DNA of 64,000 bases from Kribbella pratensis (GTDB lineage Bacteria; Actinomycetota; Actinomycetes; Propionibacteriales; Kribbellaceae): positions 511,111 through 575,110 of the forward strand of contig NZ_SODP01000005.1 in NCBI RefSeq assembly GCF_004365355.1, written 5' to 3'. Of the stretch, positions 33,376-41,438 are shown in pieces; position 1 is the first letter of the stretch; the number at the start of each line of letters is the position of its first letter. Under the pieces are notes generated by a model. That model was not told the origin of the DNA. It worked only from the letters and a program-made list of their open reading frames with translations, and searched no databases. The position numbers were made by a program, and so were the translations under genes.

Positions 33376-34857
33376 ATGACGACCCATTCACATGCATACG
33401 ACGAGACCACCGACGTCGAACTTGACCTGACTCAGGGCGAGGACTCCGGCGATTCGTTGACGGGTCACGATGAGTATGACCACGAGCTGAGCACCGAGGG
33501 CCTCGACCTGGAGGAGCGCCAAGCGCTTCGCCGCGTGGTCGGGATGTCCACCGAGCTGACCGACATCAGCGAGGTCGAGTACCGCAAACTGCTGCTCGAG
33601 CGGGTGCTGCTGGTCGGCGTCTGGACCGAGGGAAGCGCCGAGGACGCGGAGAACTCGCTGGCCGAGCTGAAGCTGCTCGCCGAGACCGCCGGTTCCGAGG
33701 TGCTCGACGGCGTGATCCAGCGGCGGAAGAAGCCGGATCCCGCGACGTTCATCGGCTCCGGCAAGGTGTCCGACCTGCGCAGCCTGGTCGCGTCGCTCGG
33801 CGCGGACACGGTGATCGCCGACGGTGAGCTGGCTCCCGCGCAGCTGCGCAACCTGGAGGACAAGCTCAAGGTCAAGGTCGTCGACCGGACCGCGCTGATC
33901 CTGGACATCTTCGCGCAGCACGCGAAGAGCAAGGAAGGCAAGGCCCAGGTCGAGCTGGCGCAGCTGCAGTACATGAAGCAGCGCCTGCGTGGTTGGGGTG
34001 GCAACCTGTCCCGCCAGGCCGGTGGACGCGTCGGTGCGGCCGGTGGCGGTATCGGTGGTCGTGGTCCCGGTGAGACCAAGATCGAGACCGACCGGCGCCG
34101 GATCAACACCAAGATCGCCAAGCTGCGCCGCGAGCTGAAGAGCCTCAAGGGCAAGCGTTCGACCCTGCGCCAGGAGCGTCGCCGCAACCTGGTCCCGTCG
34201 GTCGCGATCGCCGGGTACACCAACGCCGGCAAGTCCTCGCTGCTGAACAAGATCACCGGCGCGGGTGTGCTGGTCGAGGACGCGCTGTTCGCGACGCTGG
34301 ATCCGACGACCCGCCGGACGACGGCCTCGGACGGGCGCGTGTACACGCTGACCGACACCGTCGGGTTCGTCCGGCACCTGCCGCACGACATCGTCGAGGC
34401 ATTCCGCTCGACGCTGGAGGAGGTCGCGGACGCGGACCTGCTGCTGCACGTGGTCGACGGTTCGCACCCCGACCCGATGGCGCAGATCCAGGCCGTGCGC
34501 GAAGTACTGGCCGAGATCAACGCGATCGACGTGCCGGAGATCATCGTCATCAACAAGGCCGACCTGGCCGACCCGATGGCGCTGGCGCCGATCCTGCACC
34601 GTGAGCCGCACGCCATCGTGGTGTCGGCCCGTACCGGTGAAGGCATCGACAAGCTCCGCGAGCTGATCGAAGGCGGGCTGCCGCAGCCGCATGTCGCGCT
34701 CGACGTCCTGCTGCCGTACGACCGCGGTGACCTGGTCTCCCGGATCCACTCCGAGGGCTCGGTCGAGCAGCTCGAGCACACCGCTGATGGCACCAGGGTC
34801 ACGGCCCGGGTCCACCCGGCGCTGGCCGGCGACCTGACGCCGTACCAGACGGCCTGA
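33376..34857 (+). CDS. hflX: Ribosome-associated GTPase HflX
   Basis: 493 residues. An acidic N-terminal extension (first 55 residues) is followed by the HflX domain (FIGSGKVSDLRSLV, GGRVGAAGGGIGGRGPGETKIETDRRRI) and a G domain: G1 GYTNAGKS, G3 DTVGF and G4 NKAD. HflX splits stalled or stressed 70S ribosomes and 50S complexes in a GTP-dependent way. It is the last gene before a strong terminator. The stop codon lies in a duplicated 13-bp sequence. Confidence 0.96.
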   Translation: MTTHSHAYDETTDVELDLTQGEDSGDSLTGHDEYDHELSTEGLDLEERQALRRVVGMSTELTDISEVEYRKLLLERVLLVGVWTEGSAEDAENSLAELKLLAETAGSEVLDGVIQRRKKPDPATFIGSGKVSDLRSLVASLGADTVIADGELAPAQLRNLEDKLKVKVVDRTALILDIFAQHAKSKEGKAQVELAQLQYMKQRLRGWGGNLSRQAGGRVGAAGGGIGGRGPGETKIETDRRRINTKIAKLRRELKSLKGKRSTLRQERRRNLVPSVAIAGYTNAGKSSLLNKITGAGVLVEDALFATLDPTTRRTTASDGRVYTLTDTVGFVRHLPHDIVEAFRSTLEEVADADLLLHVVDGSHPDPMAQIQAVREVLAEINAIDVPEIIVINKADLADPMALAPILHREPHAIVVSARTGEGIDKLRELIEGGLPQPHVALDVLLPYDRGDLVSRIHSEGSVEQLEHTADGTRVTARVHPALAGDLTPYQTA

Positions 34858-34880
34858 GACGTAGACACCTGAGACGTAGA
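34853..34880 (+). repeat. Duplicated stop-codon segment after hflX
   Basis: CCTGAGACGTAGA occurs at 34853-34865 and again at 34868-34880. The TGA of the first copy ends hflX and the TGA of the second is in the same frame, 15 bases on. Confidence 0.85.
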
Positions 34881-34917
34881 ACAGCCCCCGAGGTCCGATG
34901 ACCCCGGGGGCTGTTCT
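34878..34917. terminator. Terminator between hflX and the M6 protease gene
   Basis: A perfect 13-bp stem (AGAACAGCCCCCG, 34878-34890; complement 34905-34917) with a 14-base loop lies between convergent genes and can serve both. Confidence 0.88.
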
Positions 34918-34920
34918 CGT

Positions 34921-37296
34921 TCACTTGCGCTTCGAGACCTGGACCTTCATCGAGGTGCCGGTCTTGGAAACGACCTTGATGTTGACCCCGTTGTTCGGGA
35001 CCTTGACGCTGCTCGTCGGCTGGTCCGCGGTCCAGTACGACTTGCTGTCGTTGAACGTCGGAACGGCGTTCTGGCCACGGATGTAGCTCGCTTGCCCGTT
35101 GACGTGCAGGCTGAACGAGTCGGCCTTCTCCAGGCTGAACGGAGCGTCGTACGCCGCGACCCGCGGGCGCCAGAGCTGCCCGTCGAGACGGTTGATCGGC
35201 GTCGGGTGCGAGTCGATCGGCAGGATCAGACCCTGACCGGGGTGCTCGTTGGTGTTGTTGTCCTCCTGCGAGGTGTCCCAGTACCAGATCAGCAGACCGT
35301 CCTGGTACGGGAAGTGCTCGACCTTGTCGGGCAGCGTGCTCGCCCAGCCGAAGTTGTACGGGCCGGTCTGCAGGTTCTTGTCGTAGTCGACGTAGTTGAT
35401 GTTCGACGCCAGGTAGTAGTTGTCGTGCTGGGTGGTGAACGACGAACCAACCGCCGCGAAACCGTTCAGCGTCCAGCCGTCCGGCGACGTCTCCGCACCG
35501 GAGGCCACCACCGTGGTGGAGCCCGACGTCACCTTGATGTCGTCGGCGAAGAACCCGATCCCGCCGGCCGCCGGGTCGGTGGCGTAGCGGAACTGCAGCG
35601 TGATCGTCTTGCCGGCGTACGCCGACAGGTCGAAGGTCGCCGGCACCCAGCCGTTGCTCTTGCCGTCGATACCGTTGCCTTCGGCATCCTTCGTGATACT
35701 GCCCTTGATCGTCTTGAACCCGCTGCCGTCGTTGACGTCGACGTACGCGTAGTCACACGGGTCCGGACCGCAGTCCTCGATGTCCCAGTTGGCCTGGAAC
35801 GTGAGGCTCGCGGGCTGGCCGGCCGGGAGCGTGACCTGCCGGCTCATCGTGTGCGTGAAGTTGTTGCCCTCACCGCTCCACCAGTCCTTGGTGCCGACGG
35901 GCGGCTGGACGAGTTGGTGCTCGACCTGCTTCTTCGGCAGCGTCACCACCAGCCCCTGGGCCTTCTTCGAGTTGTACTCGTGCGGGCCGAGGTCGACGGT
36001 CCGGTTCTGGCCGGCGTTCACGATCTCGTAGTCCAGCCAGCCGAGCTGCAGCTTGTCCCACGCGTTGAAGTCGGCCGCCTGCTCGCCGATGCCGCCGTCA
36101 CTGGGTTTGCTGACGCGGCTCTGGGACATGATCGTCCACCAGTTCACGCCGTTCTCGACCGCTGCGCCGGACGTGTCGTACTCGTCCGGCAGACCGAGGT
36201 CGTGACCGTACTCGTGCGCGAAGACGCTGATGCCGCCGTTCTCCGGCTGGATCGTGTAGTCACCGACGTACATGCCGGTGTCGCCGATCTGCGCGCCGCC
36301 GCCCGGGTTGTTCGCCGGGCCGCCCGGGAAGCCGGCGAACCAGCGGTGCGACCAGATCGCGTCCTCGCCCTGCCACGGGTCGCCGTCGGCCTGGTCGCCG
36401 CCGGCGTGCACGATCTGGAAGTGGTCGATGTAGCCGTCCGGCTCGTTGAAGTTGCCGTCACCGTCGTAGTCGTAGCGGTCCCACTGGTCGAACGACTTCA
36501 GGTCCGCGGTGATCTGGGCCTTGGTCCGGCCCTTGGCCTCCTGGTCGGTGACCCACTGGTTGACCGCGTCCTGGATCAGGTTCCAGGTGTTGCTGCAGAC
36601 GTTCCCGCCGCACGGGTAGCCGTTCGAGCGGCCGTACCGCGCCTCGTTGTACTTGACCTTGACCCAGTCGGTGACCTCGCCGGACACCGAGTACCGGCCG
36701 GACGACTGCTTCTCGTAGTACTTCTTGACCGAGTTGCCGTTGCCGAAGTACAGGTCCTGGAAGTGCTGCTGGGTGTAGTCGGGCTGCCAGACGGTCGAGT
36801 TGTCGACCGAGCGGTCCGGCGCCGGGATCTGGTTGTGCAGCGGGCCGTCGAAGCGCGCCGGGCCCGGGACCGACGGCGCCGTGTCCTGGTCCGGGTAGTT
36901 CGGGTGGCGCTCGTTGCCGAACTCCGCGAGGACGACGAAGATCCGGTCGGTCTTCTCCCGGCTGAGCTCGACGTACTGGTCGACCTTGCCCTTGGCGTTC
37001 TTCGTGCCCTTGGCGCCGGCGGCCTTGGTACCGACCTTGACGACAGTGCTGCCGTCGCGCTGCTCGGGCTTGGCCTGTCCGTTGATGACCTGGGTCAGGG
37101 CTTCCTGCCGCAGCTCGCGACGCTTGTCCTCCTGCGGGCTGGACAGCTCGTCCGGCGCCGGCGCGGCCTCACTGGCGATCGGCGCCGACCCTTGCTTGGG
37201 CGGTGTGGCGGCGTTGGTTGCCGAGGCGGCGGCCATGCCGAGCCCGGTCGTCGCCGCCAGAGCCAGGCTGAACAGCCCGGCGGGTAGCTTGCGCAC
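34921..37296 (-). CDS. Immune inhibitor A-type M6 metalloprotease, secreted
   Basis: 791 residues, GTG start with GGAGGGG five bases upstream. Signal peptide (LPAGLFSLALAATTGLGMAAASA), a propeptide-like charged region to about residue 110, then the catalytic domain with zinc motif HEYGHDLGLPDEYD (H361, E362, H365, D371) and a calcium-binding DYDGDGNFNEPDG loop at 276-288. A MAM/jelly-roll-like C-terminal part (about 480-600) and a further beta domain follow. Such proteases degrade extracellular proteins; Bacillus InhA is the classic member. Monocistronic. Confidence 0.93.
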   Translation of the reverse strand: MRKLPAGLFSLALAATTGLGMAAASATNAATPPKQGSAPIASEAAPAPDELSSPQEDKRRELRQEALTQVINGQAKPEQRDGSTVVKVGTKAAGAKGTKNAKGKVDQYVELSREKTDRIFVVLAEFGNERHPNYPDQDTAPSVPGPARFDGPLHNQIPAPDRSVDNSTVWQPDYTQQHFQDLYFGNGNSVKKYYEKQSSGRYSVSGEVTDWVKVKYNEARYGRSNGYPCGGNVCSNTWNLIQDAVNQWVTDQEAKGRTKAQITADLKSFDQWDRYDYDGDGNFNEPDGYIDHFQIVHAGGDQADGDPWQGEDAIWSHRWFAGFPGGPANNPGGGAQIGDTGMYVGDYTIQPENGGISVFAHEYGHDLGLPDEYDTSGAAVENGVNWWTIMSQSRVSKPSDGGIGEQAADFNAWDKLQLGWLDYEIVNAGQNRTVDLGPHEYNSKKAQGLVVTLPKKQVEHQLVQPPVGTKDWWSGEGNNFTHTMSRQVTLPAGQPASLTFQANWDIEDCGPDPCDYAYVDVNDGSGFKTIKGSITKDAEGNGIDGKSNGWVPATFDLSAYAGKTITLQFRYATDPAAGGIGFFADDIKVTSGSTTVVASGAETSPDGWTLNGFAAVGSSFTTQHDNYYLASNINYVDYDKNLQTGPYNFGWASTLPDKVEHFPYQDGLLIWYWDTSQEDNNTNEHPGQGLILPIDSHPTPINRLDGQLWRPRVAAYDAPFSLEKADSFSLHVNGQASYIRGQNAVPTFNDSKSYWTADQPTSSVKVPNNGVNIKVVSKTGTSMKVQVSKRK

Positions 37297-37500
37297 GATT
37301 CCCCTCCGTGTCTTGGTAACGCAGTGTGATCAAAGCTCCCCCGAGCGTGTTCTGCGCGAGAGTACGGGGAAAATCCGCTCAGCTGAAGGAGAAACTGAGG
37401 AAAAGCTGTGAAGGTGCGGGGAAACCTGCACCCTGAGTACCTGTGCTTTGAGTAGTAGGGCTCACGCGCCGCGGTCGCGGTCCTTGGCAGACTGTGCCGC

Positions 37501-38616
37501 GTGGAACGCGAGACCGTCGACCTGCTGCAGCCGCTGTGGCGTGCGCTGGTGGTGTTCCGCATCATCACCTGGGGTTTCGCCTGCCTCGGCGTGTGGACCC
37601 GGTGGGACGGCATCGTCCGGCCGACCGGTGCGGTGCTCCAGCTGGCCGTGATGGGAATCTGGACGCTGATCTCGTCGATCGGCTACAGCCGGCGCTGGGG
37701 CCGCCGCAACACCCGGCTCGCGTTCGCGGACCTGATCGTCACGGTCGGCTGCATGTACGCGACCCTGTGGGCGCAGCCGCTGATCGATATCCGCGGGGGA
37801 GCCTCCGTGCTGACCTCGGTCTGGGTGGCCGGCCCGGTCCTCGCGCTGGCGATCTCGCGGGGCCGCGACGGTGGGCTACTGGGCGCGGCGACGATCAGCC
37901 TGGCGCTGCTGTCGCTGCGCGGTGTCGACAACGCGTCGAAGGTCCTCAGCAACGTCCAACTGCTCTTGGTGGCCGGTCTGGTCGTCGGGTACGCCGCCTC
38001 GACCATGCGCCGCGCCGGCGCCCGGCTCCGGTCGGCGATCGCGGCAGAGAGCGCGACCGCCGAACGGCTGCGGCTCAGTCGCTCGATCCATGACGGCGTA
38101 CTGCAGGTGCTGGCGCAGGTCCAGCGCCGCGGTACGGCGATCGGCGGCGACGCGCTCGAACTCGCCGAACTGGCCGCCGAGCAGGAAGTTGCCCTTCGCA
38201 CCCTGATGTCGACGCGGCCGGCCGTCGCGGACGGCGATCGCGTTGATCTGTGCGGCTTGTTGTTGCCGCTGGCCACGACGCGGGTGGACGTCGTCGTACC
38301 GGCTGCGCAAGTACTGTTGCCCGCAGCCACGGCTGAGGAACTGGTTGCTGCGGTCAAGGAAGCGCTGAGCAACGTGTCCAAGCACGCCGGTCCGGACGCC
38401 CGCTCCTGGGTGGTCGTCGAGGAGCTGGGGGAGGGGGTCGTGGTGTCGATCCGCGACGACGGAATCGGCACGACACCCGCCCGGCTCGAACAGGCTCGCG
38501 CGGACGGGCACCTCGGCGTCAGCCAGTCGATCCGCGGTCGCATCACCGACCTGGGCGGCACCGTCACCGTCCGCACCGCCCCCGGCGAAGGAACCGAATG
38601 GGAGCTGAAGGTATGA
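37501..38616 (+). CDS. macS: MacS-type sensor histidine kinase
   Basis: 371 residues, GTG start. The N-terminal half has about five transmembrane segments (PLWRALVVFRIITWGFACLG, LQLAVMGIWTLISSIG, LIVTVGCMYATLWA, VLTSVWVAGPVLALAI, LLLVAGLVVGYAA). The HisKA_3 phosphorylation site is H197 (SRSIHDGVLQVL), and the ATPase part has EALSNVSKHAG and IRDDGIGT. It overlaps a LuxR-type regulator by ATGA. The topology, motif and neighbour match MacRS of Streptomyces, which controls cell envelope and morphology. The symbol is by similarity. Confidence 0.85.
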   Translation: MERETVDLLQPLWRALVVFRIITWGFACLGVWTRWDGIVRPTGAVLQLAVMGIWTLISSIGYSRRWGRRNTRLAFADLIVTVGCMYATLWAQPLIDIRGGASVLTSVWVAGPVLALAISRGRDGGLLGAATISLALLSLRGVDNASKVLSNVQLLLVAGLVVGYAASTMRRAGARLRSAIAAESATAERLRLSRSIHDGVLQVLAQVQRRGTAIGGDALELAELAAEQEVALRTLMSTRPAVADGDRVDLCGLLLPLATTRVDVVVPAAQVLLPAATAEELVAAVKEALSNVSKHAGPDARSWVVVEELGEGVVVSIRDDGIGTTPARLEQARADGHLGVSQSIRGRITDLGGTVTVRTAPGEGTEWELKV

Positions 38617-39245
38617 CACGCGTCATGATCGTGGACGACCATCCCATGTGGCGCGAGGGCGTCGCACGGGACCTGGGAAGCCGCGGGTACGACGTCTGCG
38701 CGACCGCCTCGGACGTCCCGAGCGCGGTGAAGATCGCGCTGGCGACCCGCCCCGACGTGGTGGTGATGGATCTGCAGCTGGGCTCGGGCTCAGGTGTCGA
38801 CGCGACGCGCGAGATCACCACGGCGTTGCCTGACACGCGCGTGCTGGTGCTGTCGGCCAGCGCCGAGCAGGACGACGTACTCGCGGCCGTGAAGAACGGG
38901 GCTTCCGGGTATCTGGTGAAGTCCGCGTCCCTGGACGAGTTCGACGACGCTGTACGCCGTACCGCCGAAGGCGACGCGATCTTCAGCGCAGGGCTGGCTG
39001 GGCTCTTGCTGGGCGAATACCGTCGCCTCGGTGCCACCGGTCCCGAGGTCCCCCAACTCACCGACCGCGAAACCGAAGTCCTCCGCCTCGTAGCCCGGGG
39101 CCTCACCGCCAAACAAATCGCCACCCGCCTGGTCCTCTCCCACCGCACAGTCGAGAACCACGTCCAAAACACCCTCCGCAAACTCCAACTCCACAACCGA
39201 GCCGAACTAGTCCGCTACGCCATAGAACACGGCCTGGACACTTAA
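38613..39245 (+). CDS. macR: MacR-type response regulator (NarL/LuxR)
   Basis: 210 residues from ATG 38613, which overlaps the kinase stop. The receiver has VDDHPMWREGV and phospho-acceptor D53 (VVMDLQL), with K in YLVKSAS. The C-terminal LuxR HTH is clear (LTDRETEVLRLVARGLTAKQIATRLVLSHRTVENHVQNTL). It is the partner of the upstream kinase. No terminator is seen in the short convergent gap to 39279. Confidence 0.9.
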   Translation: MTRVMIVDDHPMWREGVARDLGSRGYDVCATASDVPSAVKIALATRPDVVVMDLQLGSGSGVDATREITTALPDTRVLVLSASAEQDDVLAAVKNGASGYLVKSASLDEFDDAVRRTAEGDAIFSAGLAGLLLGEYRRLGATGPEVPQLTDRETEVLRLVARGLTAKQIATRLVLSHRTVENHVQNTLRKLQLHNRAELVRYAIEHGLDT

Positions 39246-39278
39246 CCCCCGTGCGACATACGCGCCGATGGGGGAGCG

Positions 39279-39983
39279 TCAGTTATTGGTTGTGGTGGGT
39301 GGCGTGCCGGCCGTCTCCGGAGCAACCCCGCCAGGCACCGGCGCAATGCTCCGTGCGGCGCGGAGTACTCCAATGACCGCGCCGATGAGCCACAGGCCGA
39401 ACGCCACGGACGCGACGCCCCCGCTCCAGAAGCCGGACAGGCACAGTAGGACGACCGCATACGACGCCCATGTCGCCCACGTGGGCAGGACATGCGCCTG
39501 ACGGGTGATCCGTGTCGTGACGGCGACGATCACGCCGCAGCCGATCAGGCCGGTGAGGGCGAGGATCTGGCCTGCCATACCGAGTGCGCGGACGGTGTTC
39601 GGGTCGGGGGTGAATTCGTCGGACCACGCCGCGAACGCACTCCCCAGGTCGAGTGAGACGCCGGTGATCATCAGCCCGCCGAACATCGCCGCTGCCGGCA
39701 CGATCACATGCGTGAGCGGGTCACCGCCGGACAACCGGTCCAGCACCCGCCGCAGACCGGTGGCGAACCAGAGCAGCAGCGCAACCCCCGCAGCGAGCAC
39801 GGGCGGCGCGAAGCCGGCGGCGGCCTGCCGGGCGTTGTCGTTGAGCCTCTCGAGGATGTCCGAGTCCGACATGCTTGGGTCGTCGACGCCGACCAGGTAG
39901 CCCAGCGCCACCGCAGCAACGAGCAGCACGAGCGAAGCGGCACCCGCCCACCCCGCACGCCGAAGTGCCCGTGACTCGTCCAT
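39279..39983 (-). CDS. Multi-pass membrane protein (DUF4386-like)
   Basis: 234 residues from ATG 39983 with GGGAGG upstream. Six hydrophobic segments are readable: AGAASLVLLVAAVALGYLVG, FAPPVLAAGVALLLWFATG, VIVPAAAMFGGLMITGVSL, LALTGLIGCGVIVAVTT, ATWASYAVVLLCLSGFW and VAFGLWLIGAVIGVLRAAR. It has no catalytic residues and resembles small integral membrane proteins of unknown function in actinobacteria. It is convergent with macR. Confidence 0.7.
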   Translation of the reverse strand: MDESRALRRAGWAGAASLVLLVAAVALGYLVGVDDPSMSDSDILERLNDNARQAAAGFAPPVLAAGVALLLWFATGLRRVLDRLSGGDPLTHVIVPAAAMFGGLMITGVSLDLGSAFAAWSDEFTPDPNTVRALGMAGQILALTGLIGCGVIVAVTTRITRQAHVLPTWATWASYAVVLLCLSGFWSGGVASVAFGLWLIGAVIGVLRAARSIAPVPGGVAPETAGTPPTTTNN

Positions 39984-40191
39984 CCCGACCTCCCCAGTGG
40001 AGTACCGGGCGCAACCACCACGATCCACCCCGCGCCACCAAGTACCCCAGTCCGAGTGTGCACCCGCCCGCGACCGCCCACAAAGGGCCAATCAAGACCA
40101 GATGGACGCAGTGTCGGATCGGAGGAGATGTGTTCGTGGTAGGTGTGAAAGGCCGCCGACGACGGCGCCCACTGAACTCGAGGAGAGCACC

Positions 40192-40776
40192 ATGAGCGCC
40201 ACCTTCACCTTCGATATCTTCTCCAGCTTTGACGGCTACGGTTCCCCGACCGGCACGTACGGCGGCTACTGGGGCAAGCAGGGCCCGGAGTTCCTCGAAC
40301 ACCGCTTCGCCCAGTACGGCGAGGAGCAGCGGCTGGTTCTCGGCGCCAACACCTATCGGCTGATGGCAGCGATGCTGGCCTCGAGCCCCGCGGGAGCCGA
40401 AGTGCACGATGCATGGGTCACCCGGATGCGGAACCTGCCGACGACGGTGGTGTCGAACACCCTGCAAGGACCGCTCGACTGGCCGGATGCGACCGTTCTG
40501 AACGGCGACCCACTCGAGGCGGTAGCCCGGCTCAAGGAGGAGTCCGACCTGCCGCTGCGCTCACACGGCAGCCTGACGCTGAACCGGGCGCTGCTGGCCG
40601 CCGGCCTTGTCGATCGGGTCCAGGTGACGGTCTTCCCGGTCATCAACAGCCGAAGTCAAAGCAATGACAACCGGATCTTCGAGAACACGGGCGACTTCGA
40701 CCTCGAAGTGATCGAGAGCCACACCTTCGACGGCCACACCCAGCAGCTCGTCTACCGCCCGACTCTGCACGCATGA
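40192..40776 (+). CDS. RibD C-terminal/dihydrofolate-reductase-like protein
   Basis: 194 residues from ATG 40192 behind GAGGAG. It opens TFDIFSSFDGYGS and has VLGANTYRLMAAM (NADPH-side helix) and HGSLTLNRALLAAGLVDRVQVTVFPVI, the signature of the YyaP/YwjB/RibD-C family. The glycine-rich cofactor loop is slightly altered (INSRSQSNDNRIFEN). It probably reduces a small substrate with NADPH; riboflavin synthesis is unlikely, as no deaminase domain or rib genes are near. Confidence 0.85.
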   Translation: MSATFTFDIFSSFDGYGSPTGTYGGYWGKQGPEFLEHRFAQYGEEQRLVLGANTYRLMAAMLASSPAGAEVHDAWVTRMRNLPTTVVSNTLQGPLDWPDATVLNGDPLEAVARLKEESDLPLRSHGSLTLNRALLAAGLVDRVQVTVFPVINSRSQSNDNRIFENTGDFDLEVIESHTFDGHTQQLVYRPTLHA

Positions 40777-40783
40777 GTGCGCA

Positions 40784-40816
40784 GGTGGCGTCCCACCACC
40801 GAGTAGGGACGCCACC
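40784..40816. terminator. Terminator hairpin between convergent genes
   Basis: An 11-bp perfect stem (GGTGGCGTCCC, 40784-40794; complement 40806-40816), 11-base loop, lies between the RibD-like gene and the small secreted protein gene. Confidence 0.8.
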
Positions 40817-40837
40817 CGCGCTGGTCTGGCCTTCAGC

Positions 40838-41095
40838 TCATTCCTCCCACTGGAACTGCCAGCCCGGAGCGCAAGGCCACTCCGGTGCGCAGGTCGAGTC
40901 AGGATCCCGGTACCAGACGTCGGACACCGCGTACCCGTAGTGCCGGAACACATTGTGCTTCTGGATGCACTCGTCCTGGGTCGCGCAGGTGACGGTGTGG
41001 ATGGACTGGGTCTGCGCCTGTGCAACTGTCGCCCCACCGGCCACCACGGCCACGGCGGCAGCACCCATCGCAACCATGCGTCCGATCGATCTCAT
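40838..41095 (-). CDS. Small secreted cysteine-containing protein
   Basis: 85 residues from ATG 41095; an upstream in-frame ATG at 41122 is less likely. The signal peptide (RMVAMGAAAVAVVAGGATVAQA) is followed by about 60 mature residues with four cysteines in two close pairs (CATQDEC and CAPEWPC), which probably form disulfides, and several Trp/Tyr. No family recognised. A secreted effector, inhibitor or envelope protein is possible but not shown. Confidence 0.65.
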   Translation of the reverse strand: MRSIGRMVAMGAAAVAVVAGGATVAQAQTQSIHTVTCATQDECIQKHNVFRHYGYAVSDVWYRDPDSTCAPEWPCAPGWQFQWEE

Positions 41096-41438
41096 CAAGT
41101 ATCTGCCTTTCGCGTCGAACATATCGTTGCCTTATGCAACTCTCTTGCAGGCTAGTACCGTCGTCGCCGGCCCGGAGAACGATTCGGCCCCAATACAAAG
41201 TCGTTCCGCAATCGGGTGCCGTGGGCAACAATTGATGGCGGTCAATCGACGACTGGCCGACACCTTCGGGGCGCCTGGTCCGTGATAAGCGGGACGGTGA
41301 CCGACACCCGCGACCCAGTCGCTTGTGCATTTGTTCCTCATACCGGTTGAATAGCGTCCGTACACTGTGCGTCCACGCTTGCGTGGGTGCTCTCTGTCAC
41401 GACATCCGCACCGCGGGTGCCCATCTCCGGAGGCTTCG
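41096..41438. other. 343-bp divergent intergenic region upstream of secDF
   Basis: No ORF with coding character lies here. A small perfect hairpin, CCACGC-TT-GCGTGG, is at about 41372-41385, 53 bp before the secDF start, and GGAGG at 41429-41433 is its ribosome site. No riboswitch recognised. Confidence 0.5.

Noticed and set aside
35092..37287. A 731-codon plus-strand frame opposite the M6 protease
   Set aside because: Its translation is low-complexity (Arg/Val/Leu/Asp rich) and is a GC-skew shadow of the protease, which has signal peptide and zinc motif.
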